Shown here: piece by piece, positions 17,229-28,730 of the stretch
Position numbering within the stretch: the first letter of the stretch is position 1
Layout: the number at the start of each line of letters is the position of its first letter
From: Phycomyces blakesleeanus NRRL 1555(-)
Lineage: Eukaryota > Mucoromycota > Mucoromycetes > Mucorales > Phycomycetaceae
Direction: 5' to 3'
DNA length: 64,000 bases
NCBI RefSeq assembly: GCF_001638985.1
Contig: NW_017265156.1
Span: 186,001 to 250,000, forward strand
Program-made: the position numbers and the translations under genes
The notes under the pieces: generated by a model
Seen by the model: only the letters and a program-made list of their open reading frames with translations
What the model was told of the DNA's origin: nothing
Databases searched by the model: none

Positions 17229-18183
17229 TAATATTCCACAAAAAAAAAAACCAGATACACAAACACTTGATTTTTACTCTCTTTATTTCATTCATTTATT
17301 CATTCATTCATTCATTCATTCATTCATTCATTCATTCAATTAATCCGATTCGAACAACATATATACATATCTATATATCTATATATCTTTACCTTTTATC
17401 TCTCTGTTTTTTTTTCTACAATCGTACTGTTATATACATGCGCGCTCGAACACTTACTTACATAGTTACATATACAGGTATATATGTATTGTATAGACTT
17501 TAAAATTAAAAATAATAATAATAATGATGATGATATGTAAAAGAAGAAGAAGAAGAAAAGACCTTATGTACTGTATAATATTATATACAAGTTTATATGT
17601 GAATTTCATTAGGGGTAAGGCTATATTTATTTTTAGGAAAGTGATCAGTTTAAAATGACTTTAAAATATAAATACTTTTTATATAATTTTCAAAAAGAAA
17701 GAATGATTTAGAACAAATGACTTTATTGGTTAGATATGATTAGATGAATAGAATAAATGGATAATGATTTAGTTTATATTTTATTTTTCAATAATAATAA
17801 TAATAATGTGATAATTGTAATTGTAATTGTAATGGTAATGGTAGTGGTAGTGGTAGTGGTAATGGCAGTGGTAATGGCAGTGGTAATAAAAATAATAAAT
17901 AATAATAAAAAAATACTTCTTTACATGGTGTAAAAAGAATAGGAGAAGAAAGAAAGAAAGAATGAATGAATGAAAATATTGGCTGTATAATTTGCCCTTT
18001 TCTTCTTCTTCTTCTTCTTCTTCTTCTTTTGGGTTGGTTGGAACAATGTACAAGGTGATAAAAGAGGGGAATAATAATAATAATAATAATAATATGAAGA
18101 AAAGGAAACAAGGGATATCTTGTTTTTGTGTGTGTGTGTGTTGTGTAATATAGTAATTAATATGGCAAGATTTCCTTTTGCTT
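17229..18183. other. Convergent intergenic region
   Basis: Lies between two genes whose 3' ends face each other, so it should contain both terminators. It holds a TTCA tetranucleotide run (about 17286-17338), GTAATG/GGTAGT repeats (about 17818-17885) and a CTT run near 18001-18028. No coding signal survives inspection: the apparent ORFs are translations of these repeats. Confidence 0.7.
17286..17338. repeat. (TTCA)n tetranucleotide microsatellite
   Basis: About 13 copies of TTCA just downstream of the AF10-like stop codon, probably in its 3' UTR or flank. Confidence 0.9.
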
Positions 18184-18684
18184 TTAAACATGTGCAGACA
18201 TTGGGACAAGATAATCGCTGAGATAGATATTCTGATTTGTGTTGGAGTCTTGTTCTTCAGCAAGAACCTTGTGTCGAACATGGTTTGTAGAGAGATCTGT
18301 AAAGAAGAGCGGCCCGGCACAGATTGATGTGTCGACCTTTAGCTTTGGTCGTAATTGTCTTCTTGGAGAGCTAGTAAAACTGTCTACACTGCCGACTGAG
18401 GAGAGTGAGCCGGTAGAGCTGGCACTGTCTTCCTCAGAATCACAGTAGATATCTTCTGCTGCTGGAATGGCTAGTGATAGCTTTGGTTTCTGGACTGGAC
18501 GGTGTTGGGTAGGAGAGAGTACGGATGGGTTGAGTTTGTAGAGTACGGGAAAGGGCAAGATTCCTCCGCGATCATAATCAGTAGCCGAATAAGTGTAGAC
18601 GATATCCAACTGCATGTCAAACTGGACAGACTTTTGAGAAGGTTTCGTTGAGGGAGAAGGCTGATTATCAATACAGAGGGACAT
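18184..18684 (-). CDS. Small hypothetical protein with PP1-docking-like KSVQF motif
   Basis: A single-exon gene of 166 aa starting at the ATG at 18684; the upstream part of the open frame lacks an ATG and contains a CAA run typical of a leader. I do not recognise a named family. Near residue 20 is KSVQF, fitting the [RK]x(0,1)VxF consensus of protein phosphatase 1 partners. It is followed at once by VYTYSATDYDRGG, a Tyr-Ser-x-x-x-Tyr-Asp-Arg block that looks conserved rather than random. A Ser/Glu/Asp-rich segment and a basic RRQLRPKLK stretch come next. There is no signal peptide or membrane segment. The composition is clearly coding against its AT-rich flanks. The PP1 link is motif-based inference only. 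Confidence 0.65.
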   Translation of the reverse strand: MSLCIDNQPSPSTKPSQKSVQFDMQLDIVYTYSATDYDRGGILPFPVLYKLNPSVLSPTQHRPVQKPKLSLAIPAAEDIYCDSEEDSASSTGSLSSVGSVDSFTSSPRRQLRPKLKVDTSICAGPLFFTDLSTNHVRHKVLAEEQDSNTNQNIYLSDYLVPMSAHV

Positions 18685-19446
18685 ATTATTCCTTGTTGTT
18701 GTTGTTGTTGTTGTATCGAATTGAATGGAATTGAATTGGACTTTACACAAAATCTATTACAGAAATATGTGTGTTTGTATTTAATGTACAAGGCAAAAAA
18801 AAGTATATAGAAAAAAAGGAAGAAGGAGGAAAAGAGGAAGAACAAGAAGAAATGAAATCAGCCAGCCAGGCAAGCAATAAAAAAAAACCAAAAAAAAAAA
18901 AAAAAAGAAAACAACAAAAAAAATATTACAAAAATAAATATTATATATTTATATTTTCATGTATATTTATAGATAATATAAAATAAAATAAAATAAAATA
19001 AAAATACAGGCACAATAATGTACGACATACTTATATCTGTACAACACAAAACTTTAATCAGATATTTATTTATATATTTATTTATATATATATATTTTAA
19101 ATCTATTACTATAGCAATTAATTAATTAATAGATAGATAGATAAATAAATAAATAAATAAAATAGGTTTTATATATATATATATATATAGACGGTATGAA
19201 AAAATATATCTTTATATTAATAGGATCTTTGTACACAAATAGCAATGGCTTTTTTTTTTAAAAAAATAAATAAAAATAAAGTAAAGTAAAAAAAAGAATA
19301 TTTATATTATATATTTATACATGTAAGAAAAAAGTCACGCTCATATAAAGCTTGAAAATAAATGAAGTAATCTACGGTTAATATTTCATCCAGGTTGGTG
19401 ATACATTAAATATATATGTATTAAAGAAAGTTTTTTTTTTTTTTTT
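18685..19446. other. AT-rich spacer between two minus-strand genes
   Basis: Contains the probable promoter of the 18184-18684 gene and the 3' flank of the F-box gene. It is dominated by poly-A, TA and ATTT runs. No further exon is seen. Confidence 0.65.
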
Positions 19447-20187
19447 TTACAAGATGATATTGTCAAACATGTCATCGATTCCACTCTCAGCATAATCTTT
19501 GTCTGTCAAAACTAATCCGATCTTCTTCTTCATCAATTCCTCGTCGTGAGGCTGTAGAACTAGATCAGTACATGCTCTGGCCACGACTCTCTTTAGACTC
19601 TTTGCCTTGTCAGCCAATCCGAGTAATCCGGTCTCATTGATCATCAAACACCGGTCAATAAACAGCGTCTCCAGACTCTTGCATTGTCCAAGAGCAACCA
19701 GCCCATCGTTCGTAATCGGCGTCGAGGATATCTTTAGTGTAGTCAGATTCGGCCAGCTCTGTCCAATTAACCGCATCATGTCGTCGTCCACATAATACGC
19801 AAAGTGCATATTGACGTGGCGAACCTGCGGTAAGTTCCGCACCACGCCAATCATATCACTTGCTGTAAACTTGCATCGCTCGAGATCTAATACCTCCACC
19901 GGAGGGTGCAATGCAGCAACTCGCTGGAGGGCAGGCCCTATTGATTTCTTCCAGCGATTGTTAGCCGATTGCAATTCAATATATTGTACATGGCGTGCAT
20001 TGTCTTTGGTAAGGTGCCGTGCAAAGGAGATAAAACCGTGTATTGTAGAAAACATTGGCGATGAGTAGAGATATGGTGCGGCTAGACAATAAAACGCTCT
20101 CGAAACACGACACAGTCTTGCAAGTTCGTCCTGATCATCCTGTAGAAATCCAACGATGGTCTGAAGAATCTCCAAAGGAAAAGTCAT
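19447..20187 (-). CDS. F-box/leucine-rich-repeat protein
   Basis: An intronless gene of 246 aa. The N-terminus is an F-box (LPLEIL-type: PLEILQTIVGFL, LARLCRVSRAFYCLAAPYLY), the module that binds Skp1 in SCF ubiquitin ligases. Degenerate leucine-rich repeats follow (VEVLDLERCKFT, VRHVNMHFAYYVDD, LTTLKISSTPITNDGLVALG, LETLFIDRCLMINETGL), which would form the substrate-binding surface. The start is the first ATG, giving MTFPLEIL, the standard arrangement. It is short for an F-box/LRR protein (many are 400-600 aa) but shows no frame break. The substrate cannot be predicted. Confidence 0.87.
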   Translation of the reverse strand: MTFPLEILQTIVGFLQDDQDELARLCRVSRAFYCLAAPYLYSSPMFSTIHGFISFARHLTKDNARHVQYIELQSANNRWKKSIGPALQRVAALHPPVEVLDLERCKFTASDMIGVVRNLPQVRHVNMHFAYYVDDDMMRLIGQSWPNLTTLKISSTPITNDGLVALGQCKSLETLFIDRCLMINETGLLGLADKAKSLKRVVARACTDLVLQPHDEELMKKKIGLVLTDKDYAESGIDDMFDNIIL

Positions 20188-20493
20188 GGCCAGTAGTAGT
20201 AATAATAGTAGTAATAGTAGTAGTATTAGGTGGCTTGTTCAGTTATAATAATATTTTATTATATTTTATTTTATTTTAGTTCTTTTTTTGGATAGGATGT
20301 GCGGGGTAAGTAAGTAAATATTGTATCTCTATATTATATATATATATTGTGTAATGTGTATAGTGTGTATAGTAATAATATAGAGGGCGAAAAATAAATA
20401 AGCAGGCAGGCAGGCAGGCAAGAGGTAGGTAAATAGTTAGAGAGAAAGGGAGAAAGGGAGAAAAAGAGAGAAAATATGAATACAGAAAGAGAG
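20188..20493. other. Upstream flank of the F-box gene
   Basis: Begins with AGTAAT/TAGTAGT repeats immediately before the start codon, then TA and GGCA runs (AGGC about 20401-20416). It probably contains the F-box promoter and ends at the TIR element starting at about 20494. Confidence 0.55.
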
Positions 20494-20543
20494 CTAACAC
20501 TGTAGTAAATGGCAGACATTATAACTACGGTCACGGAGTTATA

Positions 20544-21012
20544 TGGTCTTCTCCAGCATACGAGCCAAATTATCCCAAGTAGATTGGCTTTTCAATCCAA
20601 ATATAGAAGTATAAATCCAGAAAGCAGTCATTTTTTCCAAAATGTAAAAAGCAAAGATTACTACTAAACTGTCCTGTAAAAGTTACATTTTATAAATTCT
20701 ACAGATATAAGATAATGCGTAAAGGCGGTTATATTATTGAAAGAATTGAAAGAATTGAAATAAGGTCTTTAGTAGACTGCATCTGATGTTGAAAGTATCT
20801 CTAAAATAACGGCAAATCTTCTTTGGGACATTTGGATTTTATTTAGCAAGCCCTTTTGAGGCCAGCGAATGTTCAGAGCCAAATTACGTTTTTAGAACAA
20901 AGTGAAAATTATATCATAAAACCTACTACATAAAGTAATTTAATAGCTAAATTTGCAATTATTCACTTTTTTCCATTCTTAAATAATTTGGCCCGTGTGC
21001 TGGAGAAGACCA
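20544..21012. mobile_element. 469-bp MITE with 30-bp TIRs nested in the larger element
   Basis: The left TIR begins TGGTCTTCTCCAGCATACGA and the right end is its reverse complement, with two mismatches over 30 bp through CCAAATTAT. TA dinucleotides flank both sides (20542-20543, 21013-21014), indicating a TA target duplication. It sits in the terminal repeat of the 20494-22926 element, so it is the younger insertion. It is non-coding. Confidence 0.78.
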
Positions 21013-21781
21013 TAATTAAATTAAATTGACTTCTTTAGCTTCCGTTAACTTTCATATACATTAACAGCTTAAATAAATAAATATTAACTGTTTAATTTAT
21101 TTTATTTTTTTTTCCTTTTTTAACTATGTTAACCAATAAATATCAATCAAATAAGCAAATAAATGGGGAGGTTTAGTTTTGGTTTTCTTGGTTTGTAGAG
21201 TTGAATGTCAAGCTTATCAGCTAATATATAAAAAATACAAAAACAAAAAAAAAACTTGTTATTATTATTATCATAATAGTTATAAATAAGTAGTTTCTGT
21301 ACACAAAGGACTGGGTATATAGGAAGGGGCATGTAAAATAGATGTATATGTTGAAAAAGCATGTATTTTATATATATTTGTGACCATTTGGAATGGTATG
21401 ATCAATCAATATGAATAGGTTATATATACAGGATATGAAACCACTTTTTGCGTGTGTGTATATGCATAGTAGATAGATATTATAATAATTACAGGCTGTT
21501 ACCCTATAGAAAAAAAATAGGCGATTTTAGTGAATTGTTGCAAGTTTTCCGGGGTTTAAAGTGTCTTGTACTTGAGTTTTAATTAAGCACCAATTTCTCT
21601 CTCGCTCTCTTTTATATTCTACTTATTTTTTTACCCCACCATGTTTTTTGCAGTTAAAGCAAAACATCTTTTTCTTAGCTTTTTCAACCCATTACAAAAC
21701 TAAACACCAAGTTATTCAAATCTAATGGCTTACCAGCGGTAGCTTGGGTGGGTCCTAAGCGGTAACCAGGACGGAATTTTT

Positions 21782-22054
21782 TCATCTTCTTTGAATTCTA
21801 GTCAGTCTTTGTCTCAAACGACGACCCTCCTGGAGATCTTCTTCTGCTTGTCTTCTGATACGTCCAATCCGAATGACGCGGGTGAACCTTACAGGTATAG
21901 TCCCATTATATCTCAGATTGTTAAGTATATGTCGGAAGTTCAGGACAGCAGCAAGGTCCCGATTCCACAAACGATGCATAACTTCTGACCTGTCCATGTT
22001 CTCCAAACAATTTAGATTGGTACATCCAAAAGGACTTGTTTCTATTTTTTTTCA
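21782..22054 (-). pseudogene. Relic resembling the C-terminus of a Fanzor/TnpB-type protein
   Basis: An open frame with no proper start, closed upstream by a stop next to a poly-A run. It contains a Cys-x4-Cys pair (GCTNLNC) and then LWNRDLAAVLNFRHI. That order resembles the zinc-ribbon half followed by the RD-x-AA-x-N RuvC-III block of Fanzor and TnpB proteins. No upstream RuvC motifs were found in the 800 bp on the coding side. If the assignment holds, this is a truncated non-functional remnant carried in the TIR element. The assignment rests on one motif block and is uncertain. Confidence 0.4.
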
Positions 22055-22926
22055 CAAGGTCTAAAATTATTAAAAGTCTCTAAACGGAACACACTTAATA
22101 ACTATGAAGGCTAGTATTAATAAAATACGAATCAGCAAAGTTGACAAAAGAAAGCAATCTGAGAAGAATTGACAGAAAAATATATGCATCAAGTACAATT
22201 TGGTTGTCAAGATTGCTCGCATGCTCATTAGAAATCTCGGTAGATTTAGAGAATTGCAAGGAATCTGTCTTCTTGTTTTTCAAAAGTAGGAATCAGACAT
22301 GACAATGTTAACACAAAGCAGGTTTATACTCTTTGATAAAAATAATCAATTAAGCAATATACATACCTTCATCAATATCATAGTACTTAGAGAATAGCCT
22401 TTTTTTTTAGATAAAAAATGTAAAAAGTATTACATAGAAATAGATATATGTATATTATTCAGTAACTTTATAGCTTAAACTGTTACTAAATATCATAAAA
22501 AATAGTACTTCTTCTTTCCATACTTCTTTATATTCAACTTGTATTATTTTGATCAATAAAAACTATAAAATTCCAATATAAAACCGTGTATTTGTTGAAC
22601 CAATTATAAGAATAGATATCTAAAAAAAAAAAGGTATGGATTTGCCATATTTAAAATATTTGATTGGATTATATGCAAAAATGATCTGAAATCCAACGAA
22701 TTGTACTATCCAAATTTGTTATAAAAAGAGAAATATGTACCTAAAAATGGTATAATTTTGCTACTTTAAACGATTTTATTGGATTAGATAAAAAGTAATT
22801 TTAACTCCCATAAATAGTATTCGCTGTAAATACTTTTAATTTACTAAAAGCCAAGATTCTATTGGCAAACATTATAATTCCTACTGTCGCGGAGTTATAA
22901 TATCTGCCATTTACTACAGTGGTTAG

Positions 22927-24086
22927 TATAATTTCTACTATTAGAATGTTAAAGTTGTAATATAGTCTCACGGTTAATGAGCAAACATTTAGAGAGAAAC
23001 TAGGCAGAAAACTTAAATATCTAATAAAAGCATGCAAAACTAATAAAAAAAACAAAAAAACACCTTTTATAAATTTGGATTTACTCGGCGTACTAATTAA
23101 ATGTAAATACAGACTAACATTTAAAATCCAGACTTAACTTTATAAAATTACATTCAATTTATCAAAAAGAATTCTATTATTCTACATCTTTTTCTTTTCT
23201 TACAAAAGAATGCTAGTAATTTAGCATTAATTTACACATGTAATTAATGCTTTAGATAAAGTAGAGCTATTAATTAAATTCACTAACAATAATAAGAATT
23301 ATAACAAAAAAAGCAAAGAAAAACAAAGAAAAGGACATGGACAGAATTGATTCAAGCCAGCAACTAGATAAGATCAGGATAAAATAATAACCTACATGAA
23401 TCATTTCCTACACATCCTGTACAGCCATTTTCTCTCTACCTTTTGTTTTGTTTTCATAAAAAAAGCAAGAACTTAAGATATACCTGTAAGTTCAAGTTTT
23501 GATAGCTAATTAAAGTATAATTTCTACTGTTATTAATACTGTTTGGAATAAACCAAGAAACTATAAAAAAATATAAAATATAAAGCATACAAAATTTCCA
23601 CTGCGCTTATTTTGAATAAATTCCAAGGTGCACAATATCAAATGATACATCAATTTCTATTTATCTGATAGGTTACCTTTCTCTCTCTTTTGAACTCTGT
23701 ATACATTCTTCTTATATACAGATATATCTATTGATTGTGTTCTAACCTTAAAATCTATTCTTTTCCTTTTCTTCTCTTTTTATTGCTTTAAATGTTTTCT
23801 TTTGGTGCCTTACCCCAGAAAAAAAAAAGAATGTATAGAGACACACAAACACAAAGAAAAAACATAAAAATAATAATAACAAAAGCATGAATGAATGACG
23901 TGAAGCTTCCCTTTTTTTTTTTACTTTTCAATTAATTTTTACTGCTTTTAATAACTTTTGTCGATTTGAAAACAAATAAAACAAAATTAGAATTTGAAAC
24001 AAAACAAAGAGAGCTTGTTGAAATATATGAAATATGAGCAGCTCTCTAGGCATATTGGTAATGCTATTATTCAAATTCACTTACAT

Positions 24087-24124
<38 letters not shown>

Positions 24125-25003
24125 CATGTGTGTGTATGCATACATGTGCACAACCTTGTAGGTTTTTAACATCAAAAAAATCCTACCTTTCAAACAAAAT
24201 AGCAACACAATTTAGTCGGCGAATAAACTAATTAATACTCCTAAATAAACTTGGCTTTTGAAAGTGAAAAATAAAACCGCATACACATACATACTGTTCA
24301 AAAAGTAAATTTGAAAGTATTAAAATAAAGCAGGGTTTTCTGCAAGAGTATACATCTTTAACAAATCAATGGATCAATCAGTAGAAGATCCCAATTAAAA
24401 GTGCCTTTGACTCTTTATATGCTATATATCCATACGAATTTTGCTTGGGAGAATCACATGTATTGAGTTTTTTTTTGTTTTTATTAAAGTTTTAATTTTT
24501 TTTTGTTTTTTATTTTTGGCTTGAGTGAGTGACTGATCCCTCCCCTTTCCTTCCCTTTCCCCTTATCTCCCTTGATATCAGATTGATCTTATTTGTAATG
24601 GTCCTTTTGTTAGACAGTTTGATTGACGTACAATAGATAAAGCTCTCTGTTTCAACTCTAGATCTTCTATAGAGTTAGACTATATATCTGTATTGTTTTA
24701 CAAAAAAAAAGCAAGAAATATATACAAATGTTTAGATAACTCTACCTGATAGAGTGAATTCAATGTACCTTGTTTGATTTATTATTGATTGATATTATAG
24801 TTTTCTTATTTTATTTTATTTTATTTAAAAAGAAAATAATAATAGTAGCAAGAGAGAATGGAATGTATACGTTACATAAAAATTTTCATTTTATACAAAG
24901 CCTCCCTCATTTTTTTTGCTGAAAAAAAGGTGGCCTTCATGTCTTTTCATATAGATATGTATATGATTTTATATATCTTTTTTGGTTTTTGTTTTTTTTT
25001 GGT
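22927..25003. other. 2.1-kb AT-rich intergenic region
   Basis: Very AT-rich, with a CA run followed by a TA run (about 24087-24124), poly-A/poly-T blocks and no exon that can be tied to a start codon. The right ~150 bp is the 3' flank of the fumarate reductase gene. Confidence 0.6.
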
Positions 25004-27357
25004 TTACTTCTTAAGATCACCAATGATAGCATAAGGAGCGTACTTTTGCACAACATCGGCCTTGTGCATCATGTTGAACTCCTCGGTGGCATCACGTCCG
25101 GCATAGATCATTATGGCCTTCTTGCCTCCAGGGTGATCGGCCAAAAAGTCTGTCACGTTCAAAACCTGACCGTTTACAACTACCCAGCAGTCTTCGGCTG
25201 TGCTATGCTTGGCAACGTCCTCAAGGGTATAGCCTTCAACCTTCTTGGGCTCACCCTTGGTCTCGGCAGCCTTTTCTGCAACAGGTGCCGGTGGTTGTGC
25301 TTGAGAAGTGCTTGAGGGTGCTGCAATCTGAGAACCCTGCTGACCACCAGCAACACCGGCGGCTCCGGGCCATGCAATATCGAGCAAGATGCGGTTGGGC
25401 TGGCTCTGGTTTACTGTGAGGTTGATTCCAAGTCCACCAGCTCCGAGGTGACCGGCAATGGCACCAAGACGCTGTTGGGCTACCTGGCCAGAGTTGACCA
25501 GCTGGGAGAAGAGGTAACGGGATGCGGTCTGGCCAGCAACACGTCCAAAGACAACGCAACCAAGTAGAGATGAACCACCGAGACGGTTGGCACCATGGAC
25601 ACCGCCGCACATTTCACCGGCAGCAAAGAGACCAGGCACAGAGCCACCCTGAGTACTCTTGATCTCAGCAGTAGGAGTGATTTCAACACCACCCTAAGAA
25701 AGAAAGAAAGAAAATAAATAAATAAATAAATAAAAATTTTCTCATCTTCATTTTCATTCAGACCTACCATGGTGTAATGAAGTACAGGCTGCATGTGGGC
25801 AACATAAAAGTAATCGGACATCTTGATAGGAACGTTTTGGAAGAAACGCTTGCCCCAGGGATCCTTGTTCTTGCCAGCAGCAATAGCATTGTAAGTCTCA
25901 AAGGTCTCTTCAAGCTTGGCAGGGGTGATGCCCATGTTCTTGGCCAAGGCAGCACCGTTCTCAAACTTCTCCATCAGACCACGGCCGGCGTAGTGGCGAC
26001 AATGCCATTCGATTTCCTTGGACGCAGCGGTGTTGAGCACAAGGCGGATAGGGAACTTGTTCTTCCACATCTCGCCTGTCACGTAGTCACGGTGGCCAAG
26101 CTCGTCGCAGAAACGATCGCCATCAGCATTGAGCAAGAGACCACCACAGCCACGAAGAGCCTCGGCAGCCAAGAACTTGACCTTGGCATCAGGTTCCTTG
26201 GGGTCTACGAGACCAGTGGGGTGGACCTGGACCTTTTCGAGATCAATGGTGTTGCCACCAGCCAAGGCAGCCATCTTGATACCATCACCAGTGCAGTGAT
26301 CACCGTTAGTGGTAGACCTGACAATTGAAAAAAAGAAGGGTCAGGATCTAATACACGTACACGTACACGCAAACACAAACACATGTAGATGTACAGACAC
26401 AGACACACATGTACACATGTACACAAACACACAAAGAACATTATATAAATATATATATATATATATCTACATACATGTCCTCATGTAATGGGTATATGAA
26501 TGTATGTATAGATGTATAGATGTATAGATGAACGTTAAATAAAGTTTACTTACAGATCAAACAGTTCAGGACGATATTGACGGAGAAGAGAATCCTCTCC
26601 AAAGTCAGCAGCATAACCACCAGTAGCAAGAATGACTGGTCCATACTCCTTGTAAACAGTACCATCGGCGCCCTTGCCGACAAGGACGTACTCGACACCA
26701 ATGACAGAGTTCTTCTCGTCACGGATGAGCTTCTCGACCTTTGCGCGCTTGATGATCTTTGCACGATCGGGGGACTTCTCGGCAAGTTCTTCAAAGCCTT
26801 CCATAAGGGCGTAGGTGATGGTCATACCAGGGAACTGTTCCTTGCCACGATGAGTGCGGGGAAATGTGTGACCACCAAGACGCGATACAAGCGAAAGGTC
26901 CAATTCGAACTTGTCCTGGAGCCATTCGACAGCTGAGCTGGACCGGCCGGTGAGAACCTCGATAAGGTCAGGGCGAGCAAGATCGCGAGCAGACTTGAGA
27001 GTATCCTGGTAGAACTGCTCAACAGAGTCCTTGATTTCATGGGAAATCTGGGTACGTGTCAAGGCACCGTTGATACCTGACGTAGCCTTGGTGGAGTTTC
27101 CACTATATATATTTATAGGAAATTATAGTGTATTCAATTGTAAGTGACACGAACAGTGGGTAAGACCGGGGATTGCATATAATATATATATATATTTTAT
27201 ATTTTATCTATTATCTATTTATATTAAAATAACCATACCCAAAGAAAGGGTTCTTGTCAAGCAACAAGACATTTCCACCTTGCTCTACGACAGTGTGTGC
27301 AGCTGCGAGACCGGAAAGACCTCCACCAACAACGATGATTTGGTTTTGAAGAGACAT
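25004..27357 (-). CDS. Soluble fumarate reductase with C-terminal cytochrome b5 domain
   Basis: Flavoprotein reducing fumarate to succinate to regenerate oxidised FADH2/NADH; Osm1/Frd1-type family. Exons: 27239-27357, 26554-27102, 25768-26317 and 25004-25693 (635 aa, phases close). The N-terminus holds the FAD Rossmann motif VVGGGLSGLAAA directly after the start, so there is no obvious targeting peptide and a cytosolic form is likely. Further family motifs are FFGGNSTKATSGINGA, VILATGGYA, VQVHPTGLVDP, the helix around EMWKNKF, and the C-terminal FAD loop GANRLGGSSLLGC. After an Ala/Pro-rich linker the last ~85 residues form a cytochrome b5 domain with the haem motif DHPGGKKAI and a second His in EEFNMMHK. 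The cyt b5 fusion occurs in several fungal members but not in S. cerevisiae Frd1. The coding sequence is markedly GC-rich and codon-biased compared with its neighbours, suggesting high expression. Confidence 0.97.
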
Positions 27358-28032
27358 GATAAGAAGATTTTAGAGTGGGGAAATTTCTCTTTAAAAAAAA
27401 TAATAAAGAAGAAGAAGAAGAAGAAAACCAAAAGACAAGGTAAAAAAAATTAAAGAAAAAGGACAATGTAAGAAGTTTTTACGGTTGCAAAAAAACATGC
27501 CTTATTTTATGCACTTCCAAAAAGACGCCTTTGGTGACGCAAAGTTAAAAAAAAAAAAAAAAAGTCAGGTGGTACTTTTTTCTGGGGAAATCTTCCCACT
27601 CATGTGTATCTCTCACACGGCCCACATGCCACAGTGGCTTTGGTCTGGGTGTCTATAAAAGACGCGTTTGATAGAAGCACAAGGACCATGCATTATAGAC
27701 GTTTTTTTTAGGTGTTTCTGTGTATGTCTTTCTCTGTGCGTGTGCGTGTAGAGTCACAGTACATAATAGTAAAAAAAATAGAGAGAGAGAGAGAGAGAGA
27801 GCAATTGGATCTTGTTGATTTTCTTTTTTTTACAGATAGAATACAGGACAGGCAAATATAATATAAGATAATATATATGTATGTATGTGTGGGTGTAGGA
27901 TTTGACCTAAGCTTAGAGAGCATAAAGAAGAAATAAAAATAGAGAGAGAGATGATTTGGTGGGATAGTGTGGAGTAAAGCAGAGTAGTGTGGAATGGAAT
28001 AGAATGGGGATAAGATATATAAATATGGAAAC
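27358..28032. promoter_or_regulatory. Promoter region of the fumarate reductase gene
   Basis: About 675 bp between the kinesin 3' end and the fumarate reductase start, both on the minus strand. It contains a GC-richer island (about 27490-27670) with two GGCGTC/GCGTC-type elements near 27525-27545 and a GA run at 27781-27801. The exact transcription start cannot be fixed from sequence. Confidence 0.4.
27781..27801. repeat. (GA)n microsatellite
   Basis: Ten uninterrupted GA dinucleotides in the intergenic region between the fumarate reductase and kinesin genes. Confidence 0.9.
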
Positions 28033-28693
28033 TTAAGAAAAGAGCTTAGATACTATAGTATTGTTAATGGAGGTTATAGTGGGGACTGTAGAGGAGGGGT
28101 CAAGTTTAGCCATCCAGTCGATCATATCATTCTTAGATGTTGCTTGTAAGATATAGGCATTGTTTGTTGTGTAGAGGGCATATATATGACTGCGATGTAC
28201 CACATTTTCCATGTCGCGACTGTTGCTGACACGAACCGAGGAAATATTGATAACACCCTGCTCGTCCGTTTCGGATTGGTTCGAATAGATGTAGATGTAC
28301 GGCCTAAATTGTGTGTGTTTGTATTTGTATTTGTATTTGTATTCAAATTCTGTCACTTGCACAAGATCCATATAAGCTTACCTTCGCATCACAAACCAGC
28401 GTTTAACCCACTTGTTATTCAGGGGGTCTTCTTGATAGGTCATAAAGCCTTTCTTGGCAACCGTGTCACTTGTAGATAAATAAATAAATAAATGTATTTT
28501 AAATAAAATAGATGTAAAACTTACGTCTCTACCACTAGCTTGACTTCAGCAAGTAATTTGTATGAAACCTTGCACAAATCCTGTCTTTCCATGTCATGAA
28601 GACCTGGAACTGGTGGATCTTGACTAAGGACGATCTAAAATGATAATGATAATTGTAATTGTAATTGTAATGATAATGATAATGTAGTAGTAA

Positions 28694-28730
<37 letters not shown>

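Larger units (their letters stand above)
20494..22926. mobile_element. TIR-bounded element (~2.4 kb) containing a nested MITE
   Basis: The left end CTAACACTGTAGTAAATGGC is matched in inverted orientation by the right end, whose reverse complement starts CTAACCACTGTAGTAAATGG. Similarity runs on for about 46 bp through ATTATAACT. The right terminus includes a sub-terminal near-palindrome around ATTATAA. The left terminus is interrupted by a second element at 20544-21012; removing it restores continuity with the right end. No convincing target duplication is visible. The interior keeps a short open frame on the minus strand (21782-22054), described separately. Confidence 0.65.
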
